Source: Neglectibacter timonensis
Lineage (GTDB): Bacteria; Bacillota; Clostridia; Oscillospirales; Acutalibacteraceae
DNA: 64,000 nucleotides
Direction of reading: 5' to 3'
Assembly (NCBI RefSeq): GCF_900048895.1
Contig: NZ_LT160640.1
Location: 372,001 to 436,000, forward strand
The translations under genes and the position numbers were made by a program. The first letter of the stretch is position 1; every line of letters starts with the position of its first letter. A model generated the notes under the pieces. It saw only the letters and a program-made list of their open reading frames with translations. It was not told the origin of the DNA and searched no databases. Shown here piece after piece: positions 8,826 to 16,066 of this stretch.

Positions 8826-9120
8826 GGCGGCTGGGGTGATAATCCAGCTGAAAACCAGAAAAAAAGAGGTGGGCAAAGTGAGCATACCGCGAAGTAGCGA
8901 CGGCATAAAACCCGGAGGGCGATGCACGGCCGGGAGAAGGTTATGCCTTTCGCATAACAGGCAGTTTGTGCCGCTTTACGCACTGTTCGGTTCCAAAATC
9001 GGGTAAGCTTCCGGTTACGGACGGGATAGGCGTGCGGTCTGCTGCGCTTGTTCTGGCCGTGCGAAAGCCGGTTTTGTGCTGTACTACTCCAATCCTTACA
9101 TAGGACACATAGTGATGGGA
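8826..9120 (+). promoter_or_regulatory. Long structured 5' leader of mgtE, unassigned riboswitch candidate
   Basis: The stretch between promoter and mgtE has no credible ORF but several good hairpins: GCTGG/CCAGC near 8830-8848, CCCGG/CCGGG around 8911-8933, and a perfect GTTATGC-CTTTC-GCATAAC at 8940-8958. CTGGC/GCCGG followed by TTTT near 9053-9074 could act as a terminator just ahead of the gene. Magnesium transporter genes are often controlled by M-box RNAs, but I do not find the M-box consensus here. It may be a diverged or different sensor. Confidence 0.5.
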
Positions 9121-9130
9121 GGTACACACA

Positions 9131-10465
9131 ATGAACGAGAAAATATTGGAACTTCTGGAAGCTAAAAAATATTCTGAAATCGGAGCGCTACTGAAAGATA
9201 TGAACCCCGCGGATGCGGCGGTAATGCTGGAGGAGCTTCCGGAACAGAAAATGCCGATTGTGTTCCGTCTGCTCTCAAAGGAACTTGCGGCCGATACCTT
9301 TGCTTATATGGATGGTGACGCCCAGGAAATTTTGGTGCGAGGCTTCAGCGATAAAGAGCTCGACGAAGTGATGGAGCAGCTGTTCCTGGACGATACCGTG
9401 GACATGTTGGAGGAAATGCCGGCCAATGTAGTCAAACGTGTGCTGCGCCATGTGGATGCGGATACCCGGAAAATGATCAATCAGGTGCTTAATTATCCCA
9501 AAGACAGCGCCGGTAGCATCATGACCATGGAGTATGTGGATCTGAAGCGCAGCATGACTGTGGAGCAGGCCTTCGAGCGGATCCGGGCCACAGGCGTGGA
9601 AAAAGAGACAATTTATACCTGTTATGTCACTGACAGCCGCAGAAAGCTGGAAGGCATTGTCACGGTAAAGGATTTGCTCCTTTCTCCCAAATCGGAAGTT
9701 ATTCGGAATATTATGGAAACGAACGTGAAGTTCGTCAGCACCCATACGGATCAGGAATTGGTGGCCAGAGAGCTGAGTAAATATGACTTTTTGGCGATTC
9801 CGGTGGTGGATGCCGAGGAACGTCTCGTTGGCATTGTCACTGTGGATGACGCCCTTGACGTCATTCAGGAAGAGGCGACGGAAGACATTGAAAAAATGGC
9901 TGCCATTACACCTACAGACAGACCCTATATGAAAACCAGCGTATTTGAAACCTGGAAAAAAAGGATTCCCTGGCTGTTGTTTCTGATGATTTCAGCCACT
10001 TTTACCAGCGGCATCATTTCCAGCTTTGAAGATGCCCTTGCTGCCAGCGTCATTTTGACCAGTTTTATTCCCATGCTGATGGATACGGGCGGAAATGCGG
10101 GCAGCCAGTCTTCTACAACTGTGATTCGCGGCCTGTCCCTGGGAGAAATCCGCTACGGGGATGTGTTGAAAATTGTTACGAAGGAGTCGTTTGTATCCCT
10201 GATGTGCGGAGCTACTCTTGCAGTGGCTAATTTTGCCAAACTGATGCTGATTGACAGGGTAAGCCTTCTGGTCGCTGCGGTGGTATGTCTGACCTTGGTT
10301 GTTGTTGTCTTGGTTTCCAATATTGTCGGATGTACGCTGCCCGTACTTGCCAAGCGGGTTGGGTTTGATCCGGCAGTGATGGCTAGTCCGCTGATCACCA
10401 CAATCGTGGATGCAGTGGCGCTGATTATCTATTTTAATATTGCTAAGCTGTTGCTAGGCATCTAG
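9131..10465 (+). CDS. mgtE: Magnesium transporter MgtE
   Basis: MgtE is a homodimeric Mg2+ channel gated by cytoplasmic Mg2+. The 444-residue protein has the MgtE_N superhelical domain (about 1-130, with PADAAVMLEELP), a CBS pair (about 135-255, KLEGIVTVKDLL and LVGIVTVDDALDV), the plug helix, and five membrane helices from about 285 with MLMDTGGNAGSQSSTTVIRGL lining the pore. GGAGG precedes the ATG. The long structured leader suggests control by metal level or another ligand. Confidence 0.95.
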   Translation: MNEKILELLEAKKYSEIGALLKDMNPADAAVMLEELPEQKMPIVFRLLSKELAADTFAYMDGDAQEILVRGFSDKELDEVMEQLFLDDTVDMLEEMPANVVKRVLRHVDADTRKMINQVLNYPKDSAGSIMTMEYVDLKRSMTVEQAFERIRATGVEKETIYTCYVTDSRRKLEGIVTVKDLLLSPKSEVIRNIMETNVKFVSTHTDQELVARELSKYDFLAIPVVDAEERLVGIVTVDDALDVIQEEATEDIEKMAAITPTDRPYMKTSVFETWKKRIPWLLFLMISATFTSGIISSFEDALAASVILTSFIPMLMDTGGNAGSQSSTTVIRGLSLGEIRYGDVLKIVTKESFVSLMCGATLAVANFAKLMLIDRVSLLVAAVVCLTLVVVVLVSNIVGCTLPVLAKRVGFDPAVMASPLITTIVDAVALIIYFNIAKLLLGI

Positions 10466-10474
10466 CTTACAGAT

Positions 10475-10490
10475 AAATTAAATTTAATTT
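10475..10490. promoter_or_regulatory. 16-bp perfect AT palindrome upstream of the oxidoreductase
   Basis: AAATTAAATTTAATTT is its own reverse complement and lies just upstream of the GGAGGAG ribosome site of the next gene. It could be an operator or simply AT-rich spacer. Confidence 0.3.
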
Positions 10491-10504
10491 GGAGGAGCAT
10501 ACAA

Positions 10505-11551
10505 ATGGGAAAGATCGTTAATGTAGCCGTAGTTGGTTACGGCGGAATGGGCGGCTGGCATACTCGCCTGCTGCAGGAAATTCCGGAAGTAAGGCTGGCT
10601 GGTGTCTATGACATTCTGCCTGAACGGAACAAGGCCGCCGAAGAGAAGGGAATTAAGGCCTATGAGAGCCTGGAAGCCCTGCTGGCAGATCCGGAAATTG
10701 ATGTGGTCACCGTAGCCATTCCCAACGATGCGCATAAAGAAGTGTGCATCAAGGTGATGGAGGCTGGAAAGGCTGCCATCAGTGAGAAGCCTGTCACCAT
10801 GTCTTCTGAGGTTTTGGAAGAGATGATTGAAGCTTCCAACCGTACTGGCCAGTTGTTTACTGTACACCAGAATCGCCGTTGGGACGAGGACTTCCGTGTG
10901 GCCGATCAGATTGTAAAATCCGGCGATTTGGGGAGAGTTTTCTCCATCCAGTCCAGAGTTCACGGTTCCAGAGGCATTCCCGGTGACTGGAGAAATACCA
11001 AAGAGCACGGCGGCGGCATGGTTCTCGACTGGGGCGTTCATCTGCTGGACCAGATGAATATGATGATGGGTAAAATGCCCAAGACGGTTTATGCCACTCT
11101 TTCCAATGTGACCAACGAAGAGGTGGACGATGGCTTTACTGCTATGTTTACCTTTGACGGAGGGGTTGTGTTTACTGTAGAGGTAGGAACCAGCAACTTT
11201 ATCAATCTGCCCAGATGGTACATACAGGGCCTGAACGGCACTGCAGAGATTACCGATTGGGATCTCAGCGGCAAGATCGTAATCGCCACTGCGGATGAAG
11301 AGCACGATGCTGTGCCGATTGTAACAGCCGCCGGCCTCACCAAGACCATGGCTCCCAGAACTCCTGAGACGATCAAAGAACTGCCGATTCCGCGTATTGA
11401 TACCGATATTAAGGATTATTACCGTAATATTGCTAAGGTGGTCAATGGGGAAGAGAAGCAGATTGTCACACATGACCAGCAGCGTGAGCTGATGCATCTG
11501 ATGGAGGCTATTTTTGAATCCGCAGAAGGCAATAAGGTCGTTACCCTGTAA
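10505..11551 (+). CDS. Gfo/Idh/MocA family oxidoreductase
   Basis: This 348-residue protein has an N-terminal Rossmann fold (VAVVGYGGMGGWHTRLL) and the family EKPVTMSS motif with its catalytic-region lysine near residue 97, then HQNRRWDEDF and a C-terminal alpha/beta domain with HGGGMVLDWGVHLLDQ. Such enzymes use NAD(P) to oxidise sugars or inositols. The substrate cannot be assigned from sequence. It is flanked by an intrinsic terminator, so it probably ends its own transcript. Confidence 0.88.
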   Translation: MGKIVNVAVVGYGGMGGWHTRLLQEIPEVRLAGVYDILPERNKAAEEKGIKAYESLEALLADPEIDVVTVAIPNDAHKEVCIKVMEAGKAAISEKPVTMSSEVLEEMIEASNRTGQLFTVHQNRRWDEDFRVADQIVKSGDLGRVFSIQSRVHGSRGIPGDWRNTKEHGGGMVLDWGVHLLDQMNMMMGKMPKTVYATLSNVTNEEVDDGFTAMFTFDGGVVFTVEVGTSNFINLPRWYIQGLNGTAEITDWDLSGKIVIATADEEHDAVPIVTAAGLTKTMAPRTPETIKELPIPRIDTDIKDYYRNIAKVVNGEEKQIVTHDQQRELMHLMEAIFESAEGNKVVTL

Positions 11552-11561
11552 AGCTTAACGG

Positions 11562-11600
11562 AAAGACCGGAGAATGGCGGAAAGCCTTCTCCGGTCTTTT
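11562..11600 (+). terminator. Intrinsic terminator of the oxidoreductase gene
   Basis: AAAGACCGGAGAA at 11562-11574 pairs with TTCTCCGGTCTTT at 11587-11599, followed by a short T run. Confidence 0.8.
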
Positions 11601-11624
11601 GATGTCTGAGAGAGAGATAAAAGA

Positions 11625-11655
11625 AAACGGACTGCGGAAAAACCGCAGTCCGTTT
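11625..11655 (-). terminator. Strong intrinsic terminator, main use on the minus strand
   Basis: AAACGGACTGCGG and CCGCAGTCCGTTT form a perfect 13-bp stem with a five-base loop. On the minus strand it is followed by TCTTTT; on the plus strand the tail is broken (GTTTG). It closes the 6S-like RNA region. Confidence 0.85.
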
Positions 11656-11868
11656 GTTTGCATAAGAGTGCCCGCACGACCGTAATGTGCTTCTCAATAA
11701 CCTGCTACATAGTAAGCAGGTGGGTGCCCTCCCTCATACTTCTCGCTCCCTTCATCCAACCACGGTCAAAGCCGGGCCGGGAGGTCTGCAGTCTGCAGGA
11801 GGAGTGAGGCTCCCGATTATTTGAGTGTAGGGTTATTTGTGCACAGTCCGCGCATCGCGCAGGCAAAA
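11625..11868 (-). ncRNA. ssrS: Candidate 6S-like RNA (SsrS)
   Basis: The 11661-11873 stretch has no ORF but folds as a long rod on the minus strand. GCCTGCGC at the 5' end (plus 11857-11864) pairs with GTGCGGGC near the 3' end (plus 11670-11677). A central part contains an ACCTGC-loop-GCAGGT hairpin, as in the 3' side of the 6S central bubble, and a strong terminator follows. 6S RNA mimics an open promoter and binds RNA polymerase. The shape and position fit; I could not test a covariance model. It lies just downstream of a DUF1292 gene and may be processed from read-through or have its own promoter. Confidence 0.5.
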
Positions 11869-11873
11869 ATTAC

Positions 11874-12173
11874 TTATTCCTCTGGCTCATCGTAATAAGC
11901 TTCGTTGAAACGGTTCTCAAAAATTTCGGCAAGCTTATCGAGAAGAGCATCATCCTCCACCTCTTGAAGCTGTTCCTCGCCGTCCTCTTCAATCACTTCA
12001 AAAATATAATAGGTTTCCGCATCAGAAGCCACTTCATCTGCGTCCTGCTGCGTGGGAACCAGGGCCATAAAATGGCCGTCATCATTTTCCAGCTCATCTA
12101 TGATCTCAAATTCATGCTCCTGTCCTTCGTCATCAACAAGGGTCAGAAGGTCGGCCTCATATTCATTATCCAT
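11874..12173 (-). CDS. DUF1292 domain protein (YrzB-like)
   Basis: This 99-residue, very acidic protein contains DLLTLVDDEGQEHEFEIIDE and a YYIFEVIEEDGEE strand, the DUF1292 pattern. Its function is unknown; in Bacilli and Clostridia it lies in the alaS-ruvX neighbourhood. The frame is open upstream to 12422, but ATG 12173 has AAGGGG upstream and matches the family N-terminus, and the promoter at 12223-12251 lies inside the longer frame, which rules the extension out. Confidence 0.9.
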   Translation of the reverse strand: MDNEYEADLLTLVDDEGQEHEFEIIDELENDDGHFMALVPTQQDADEVASDAETYYIFEVIEEDGEEQLQEVEDDALLDKLAEIFENRFNEAYYDEPEE

Positions 12174-12222
12174 CACTGCAACCCCTTTCTGAAGACACTG
12201 AGCCGTGTCCTCTTGCAAGGAT

Positions 12223-12251
12223 ATTGTACCTAAAATATGTGAGGAAGTCAA
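12223..12251 (-). promoter_or_regulatory. Promoter for the DUF1292 gene
   Basis: On the minus strand TTGACT (plus 12246-12251) and TACAAT (plus 12223-12228) are spaced by 17 bases. Confidence 0.8.
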
Positions 12252-12487
12252 GAGCAGGAAGAGTTGGCCCAAACAGAAACTTGGAACCGTTTTTTCATTA
12301 TATCCGAAGAGTGTTATTTTATCCTGAAACGCCGTATGACATTGGGTATCCATAAAATAGAAGGAGAAATTCGGCAGTACCAAAATTGGATTTCTATGGA
12401 ATTGGGTTGTTTCGGAAGACAAAAGAAAACTATGCTGGGGGTTTGTAAAAAATACCTATTAAATTTAAAAAAAGTTAAAAAAACCTA

Positions 12488-12516
12488 TTGACAAACAATG
12501 GTCTGGCCGCTATAAT
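12488..12516 (+). promoter_or_regulatory. Perfect consensus promoter driving the large RNA candidate
   Basis: TTGACA at 12488-12493 and TATAAT at 12511-12516 match consensus fully with a 17-base spacer. No coding start follows; transcription would begin near 12523. The 230 bases upstream, back to the DUF1292 promoter, hold nothing I recognise. Confidence 0.85.
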
Positions 12517-12522
12517 AAAGAC

Positions 12523-13405
12523 GAAGATAAGAGATGGAAGAAATCTTCAAAGGGTTCCCGCTAAAACCGGAAGTAAGGAAGAAGAGCCGTGGCAGAATTG
12601 AAAGACATTTTTGACGAGAAAGAAGATGTCTGAATGTGGAAGGTTCTTTTTGACAGAAAACGGTGAGGTGCTTTTTTGGAAGCTGCAGAAAGGGTGCTTT
12701 CAGTAAGTCAAAACGGAAGATTTTGATTGAATGGTCAATGTTTTTGGGTTTGTCTGATGAAAGGGTCCGGAGAGCAGAAACAGTAGTTGCTGGTAGTGAC
12801 GAAAGCTTTTCTGGCGGCTTGCAGCTGTGGAGAATGTAAGAGCGGGAAACAAAAAATTAGGTGTAGAAAGGCGGGTGAGTCCAATGGGCCAAGAACAACC
12901 TCAGCACTTTGCATCTGTGGGCTCACAAGCTCACAGATAAAAGGATAGTTTTTTGAGTATCTAAAAGGAGGACGTAGTGCCAACAAACAGATACAAAGAA
13001 AATTCGGTACGAGACTGTAGTAAAACCGCAATTTCTTGTAGCTTTTAAAAAGCTGGTTTCTATTGAACGAATAGAAAAGTGAAAGCGGAATATGACATAC
13101 GGTAATAAGTATCGGAAAGATAGGTAAATTCCAATGTACTAAGTTGTTTCGTCTTGATTTTTTCTCCCTTCTGAAAGAAAAAACAGCATGAACTATGTTG
13201 TTACAAACAGATTGGGAACGAATATAGGGCTATGACTTTTATCGGTTATGTCAAGAAGAGGCAAGGAAGTGTCAAAGTATAAAACCCTTACAAAATAATT
13301 CGTTGACATAGATTTTGCAATTCCTGATGATCGGTTCGAGTTGGAAACCATACCTATAAAAATTGGGGACTTCTGAAAGTGATTTCAGAAGTCCTTTTCT
13401 TTTTT
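12523..13405 (+). ncRNA. Candidate large structured noncoding RNA, about 0.88 kb, class unknown
   Basis: Between a consensus promoter and a strong terminator there is no ORF of credible length or codon pattern on either strand. The plus strand is purine-rich and full of hairpins. Examples are a 9-bp stem at 12604-12630, TCAAAA/TTTTGA at 12708-12726, an 11-bp stem at 12913-12938 and a three-way junction at 13026-13088 with two arms. There are also consecutive 8-bp stems at 13158-13183 and 13182-13202. I do not recognise tmRNA, RNase P, SRP, group I or II intron motifs. Known large Firmicutes RNAs (OLE, GOLLD, ROOL) are alternatives I cannot test. An HD-domain gene follows with its own promoter. 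Confidence 0.6.
13368..13405 (+). terminator. Strong intrinsic terminator ending the large RNA
   Basis: GGACTTCTGAAA and TTTCAGAAGTCC pair around a short GTGA loop and are followed by TTTTCTTTTTT. Confidence 0.9.
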
Positions 13406-13510
13406 CAAATCTATTTGTTTCATGGGAATGAATTGATCTAACAAAACATTGTCACTGTAATTTTTCTATAATCTGTCAATGAAAAAAAGATTATAATTCT
13501 TTCACTAACC

Positions 13511-13539
13511 TTGTTTTCCATATGTTCAAATGATATACT
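13511..13539 (+). promoter_or_regulatory. Promoter for the HD-domain gene
   Basis: TTGTTT at 13511-13516 and TATACT at 13534-13539 with a 17-base spacer. This rules out the longer reading frame starting at 13511. Confidence 0.65.
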
Positions 13540-13594
13540 AAACAAACAGCAGATATCTAGGTTGAGAAACAGTGATTTAGGAGCAGATTCATTT

Positions 13595-14155
13595 ATGAGA
13601 AAAAGCCGGAGGCAGCAGCTTTACAGGATAGACCGTTTCAGGGAATATTATAAAGAACTTTTTTCGCATTCTGGTCTTGGTCAAATCGCGAAATTTACGC
13701 AGCATGGTACAACTTCGCGCTTGCTGCATAGTGTGGCGGTAGCCTATTACAGCTATAGGCTTGCACTGTTTACTCGTCTTCAGTTTCACTTGGATGATTT
13801 AGTGCGGGGGGCATTACTCCATGATTATTTTCTCTACGATGCTGAAGATGGAGATCCTGCGCATAAGGGTCATTGGACCCGGCATCCGTCGATTGCTGCA
13901 GAAAATGCAGGCAGTGAAGTGCAACTGACCAGGATTGAAGAGGACATTATCAGGAAGCATATGTTCCCTTTGACGCTCCAGCCTCCCCGTTACCGGGAGG
14001 GGGTAGTGGTTTCAATGATTGATAAGGCATGCTCCGTGTATGAGTTTTTTAAGCGTCGGGAACCATACGGCCAGATTCGCCGGGAAGTCCTGCGGGAGGA
14101 ACTGGAAGGCAGTCTAAAAGCCTTTTATCTTAAACTGCCGGCAGGGGAGTCTTGA
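13595..14155 (+). CDS. HD-domain phosphohydrolase-like protein
   Basis: The 186-residue protein has His45 in SRLLHSVAVAYYSYR and the HD pair His76-Asp77 in GALLHDYFLYD, then a HWTRHPSIAAENA stretch and HMFPLT, consistent with a metal-binding HD hydrolase. Its size and sequence fit the small stand-alone HD proteins of Clostridia; substrate unknown. ATG 13595 follows AGGAG and lies downstream of a promoter. It is single, ended by a strong terminator, and sits directly after the large RNA candidate. Confidence 0.85.
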   Translation: MRKSRRQQLYRIDRFREYYKELFSHSGLGQIAKFTQHGTTSRLLHSVAVAYYSYRLALFTRLQFHLDDLVRGALLHDYFLYDAEDGDPAHKGHWTRHPSIAAENAGSEVQLTRIEEDIIRKHMFPLTLQPPRYREGVVVSMIDKACSVYEFFKRREPYGQIRREVLREELEGSLKAFYLKLPAGES

Positions 14156-14174
14156 TTTTATTTTGGTGTGATTC

Positions 14175-14207
14175 GGCCCTGGTTTTCAGGGCCTTTTTCT
14201 TTTTTTC
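14175..14207 (+). terminator. Intrinsic terminator after the HD gene
   Basis: GGCCCTG at 14175-14181 pairs with CAGGGCC at 14187-14193, followed by TTTTTCTTTTTTT. Confidence 0.9.
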
Positions 14208-14236
14208 TTGAACTCTAGCCGTTTCTGGGGTATACT
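14208..14236 (+). promoter_or_regulatory. Promoter for gtrA and the LCP genes
   Basis: TTGAAC at 14208-14213 and TATACT at 14231-14236 with a 17-base spacer, directly after the preceding terminator. Confidence 0.8.
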
Positions 14237-14306
14237 TAAATGTCTGGAAAATTCAGGCGGCAGGTTTGGACAAGCGCCTGCTACCCTGGAGGAGGTTATT
14301 TATTGT

Positions 14307-14741
14307 ATGGGAGTAAAATTACGGGCCTTGTTTTTTAAATATAAGGAGATTATCTTATATGTTTTTTTCGGCGGACTTACAACATTGGTGAATTGGGGCC
14401 TGTATTTTGTTTTGGCCGACATGATGGGAGCTCCTTATCTTTGGGCCACTGCAGCAGCACAGATCGCCGCCATTTTATTTGCCTATATCACAAACCGCAT
14501 TTGGGTATTTAAAAGCAAAGTTCGTGGCTTTTCCGGAATTATGATGGAAATGCTCCGTTTTTTCGGCTGCAGGGCAGTTTCTTTTTTTATGGATCTGGGC
14601 TGTATGTATGTCGGTGTGGATTTGCTGCATATTGATGATGTTTTGATGAAACTTCTTTCTAATGTCATCGTGGTCATTGTAAATTATATCTTTAGTAAAG
14701 TATTTATTTTTCGGGAACCTGCAAAAGGGACAGAAAAATAA
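14307..14741 (+). CDS. GtrA family membrane protein
   Basis: GtrA proteins are small four-helix membrane proteins implicated in moving lipid-linked sugars for surface polysaccharides. The 144-residue protein has four hydrophobic segments and the family signatures YVFFGGLTTLVNWGLYF and AYITNRIWVFKSK, with NYIFSKVFIF at the end. ATG 14307 follows GGAGGAGG. The open frame to 14208 overlaps the promoter and is not used. Two LCP genes follow in the same direction, suggesting one envelope glycopolymer unit. Confidence 0.9.
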   Translation: MGVKLRALFFKYKEIILYVFFGGLTTLVNWGLYFVLADMMGAPYLWATAAAQIAAILFAYITNRIWVFKSKVRGFSGIMMEMLRFFGCRAVSFFMDLGCMYVGVDLLHIDDVLMKLLSNVIVVIVNYIFSKVFIFREPAKGTEK

Positions 14742-14789
14742 GCAGGGAAAAGAACTAAAAAAAGTTTTAGGAATCAAGGAGGCCGGCAT

Positions 14790-15986
14790 ATGGCTCGCAG
14801 AATGAAGGAAGAAGAACGGCAGTTTGAGGATGTCTCCAGTTATTCTTCTTCAAAGGAGTATAAAAAGCGCAGAAAGAACCGTCAGGGAAGGACAGTGCTG
14901 AAAAGTATAGCAGGGTTTTTTTGCGTGCTGTTTATCGCTTTTGGCGGGATGCTGATATATGTGTCTACAGATTTGATAGCTGACTTGACCACCAATACGA
15001 TCACAAAAGACCCGGCAGCACTTGGAATAGATATCTCCAATATTGTTATGGACGACAGCATTAAAAATATTGCTCTATTCGGAGTGGATGCTCGGGACAA
15101 TGAGTTTACAGGTCAGTCAGATGCAATTATGATACTGACAGTGGACAACAAGCACCATAAACTAAAGCTCACTTCTGTACTGCGCGATTCCAAGGTACCG
15201 ATTGAAGGCGTCACATTGAGCGGTCAAGAAATCAACTGGGACACTAAGATCAATGCCGCTTATGCTGAAGGTGGCCCCGAGCTTGCTATCCGTACACTCA
15301 ACCAGAATTTCGGGCTTGACATTACAGATTATGTGACGATCAATTTTGCTAATATGGCCGCAGTCGTAGATGCTTTTGGGGGAACTCAGATTACGATTAC
15401 CACGGAAGAGGCGGAACAGATCAATAGGAACCTCTGGGCGCTGAATGAAGAGGTTAAAGACCAAATGGAAGCGGATCAAGAGGCAGGCACCTATTCTGAA
15501 CATAGTTACCCGCAGATCAAGCATGAGGATTTTTTTCAGGATCCACAGGGCGGAACATATGTCTTGAACGGGAACCAAGCGGTGGCCTATGGACGCATCC
15601 GTTATATTGACAGTGACAATGAAAGGGCTAAGCGCCAACAAAAGGTGCTCAGGGGATTGATTTCCAGGGTGACAGAAATCAAATACAGCGAGTATCCCAA
15701 TCTAATCAAAGAAATGATGCCGTTGTGCGAAACCTCTTTGGATTTGGGAGACATCGTTGGTCTGGCGCCGATTCTAACCAGCAGCTTTACTGTGGAGTCC
15801 ATCAATGTTCCTGATTTGGAATATGAAGCTCCCTGGGAAGGAACTGCGGAAGATGGCGTCTGGTATTACATTTATGATGTGGGAATTGCGGCGGAACGGA
15901 TCAGCAGCTTTATTTATGAGGAGGATTCTCCTTATTGGAGTGAGTACGGCGATACTTCTGTCAGCCGAACATCTAGCGGCAGTTAA
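14790..15986 (+). CDS. LCP family glycopolymer transferase (LytR-CpsA-Psr), copy 1
   Basis: LCP enzymes transfer lipid-linked teichoic acid or capsule polymers to peptidoglycan. The 398-residue protein has a charged N-terminus, one membrane helix near residues 37-60, then the LCP domain with NIALFGVDARD, LTSVLRDSKV (the catalytic-site Arg-Asp) and GRIRYIDSDNERAKRQQ (the second Arg set). A Ser/Thr tail ends the protein. GGAGG lies before the ATG. It is paired with a second LCP gene 81 bases on. Confidence 0.93.
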   Translation: MARRMKEEERQFEDVSSYSSSKEYKKRRKNRQGRTVLKSIAGFFCVLFIAFGGMLIYVSTDLIADLTTNTITKDPAALGIDISNIVMDDSIKNIALFGVDARDNEFTGQSDAIMILTVDNKHHKLKLTSVLRDSKVPIEGVTLSGQEINWDTKINAAYAEGGPELAIRTLNQNFGLDITDYVTINFANMAAVVDAFGGTQITITTEEAEQINRNLWALNEEVKDQMEADQEAGTYSEHSYPQIKHEDFFQDPQGGTYVLNGNQAVAYGRIRYIDSDNERAKRQQKVLRGLISRVTEIKYSEYPNLIKEMMPLCETSLDLGDIVGLAPILTSSFTVESINVPDLEYEAPWEGTAEDGVWYYIYDVGIAAERISSFIYEEDSPYWSEYGDTSVSRTSSGS

Positions 15987-16066
15987 GAATAATGTTTGTC
16001 AGGTTTCAGCGGCAGGAAGAAAGGCAAAATTCGTAACGGAAAAGTGAAGAATATTGGGAGGCTGAA

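Noticed and set aside
8826-9120. M-box (ykoK) riboswitch before mgtE
   Set aside because: The conserved M-box sequences are absent by eye, so I list only an unassigned leader.
12264-12491. A 75-codon plus-strand frame upstream of the large RNA
   Set aside because: No ribosome site, no recognisable family, low-complexity Lys-rich end, and it overlaps the -35 box of a consensus promoter.
12735-13031. A 98-codon minus-strand frame inside the large RNA
   Set aside because: No ribosome site and no family; composition looks like antisense of structured purine-rich RNA.
13303-13325. A promoter near the end of the large RNA (TTGACA)
   Set aside because: The -10 position reads GATGAT at best and the box lies within the RNA, so it is probably chance.
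12523-13405. tmRNA, RNase P RNA, SRP RNA or self-splicing intron
   Set aside because: No tRNA-like ends, no GAGGAAAGTC or GGAAGCAG motifs, and no intron domain V-like hairpin were found.
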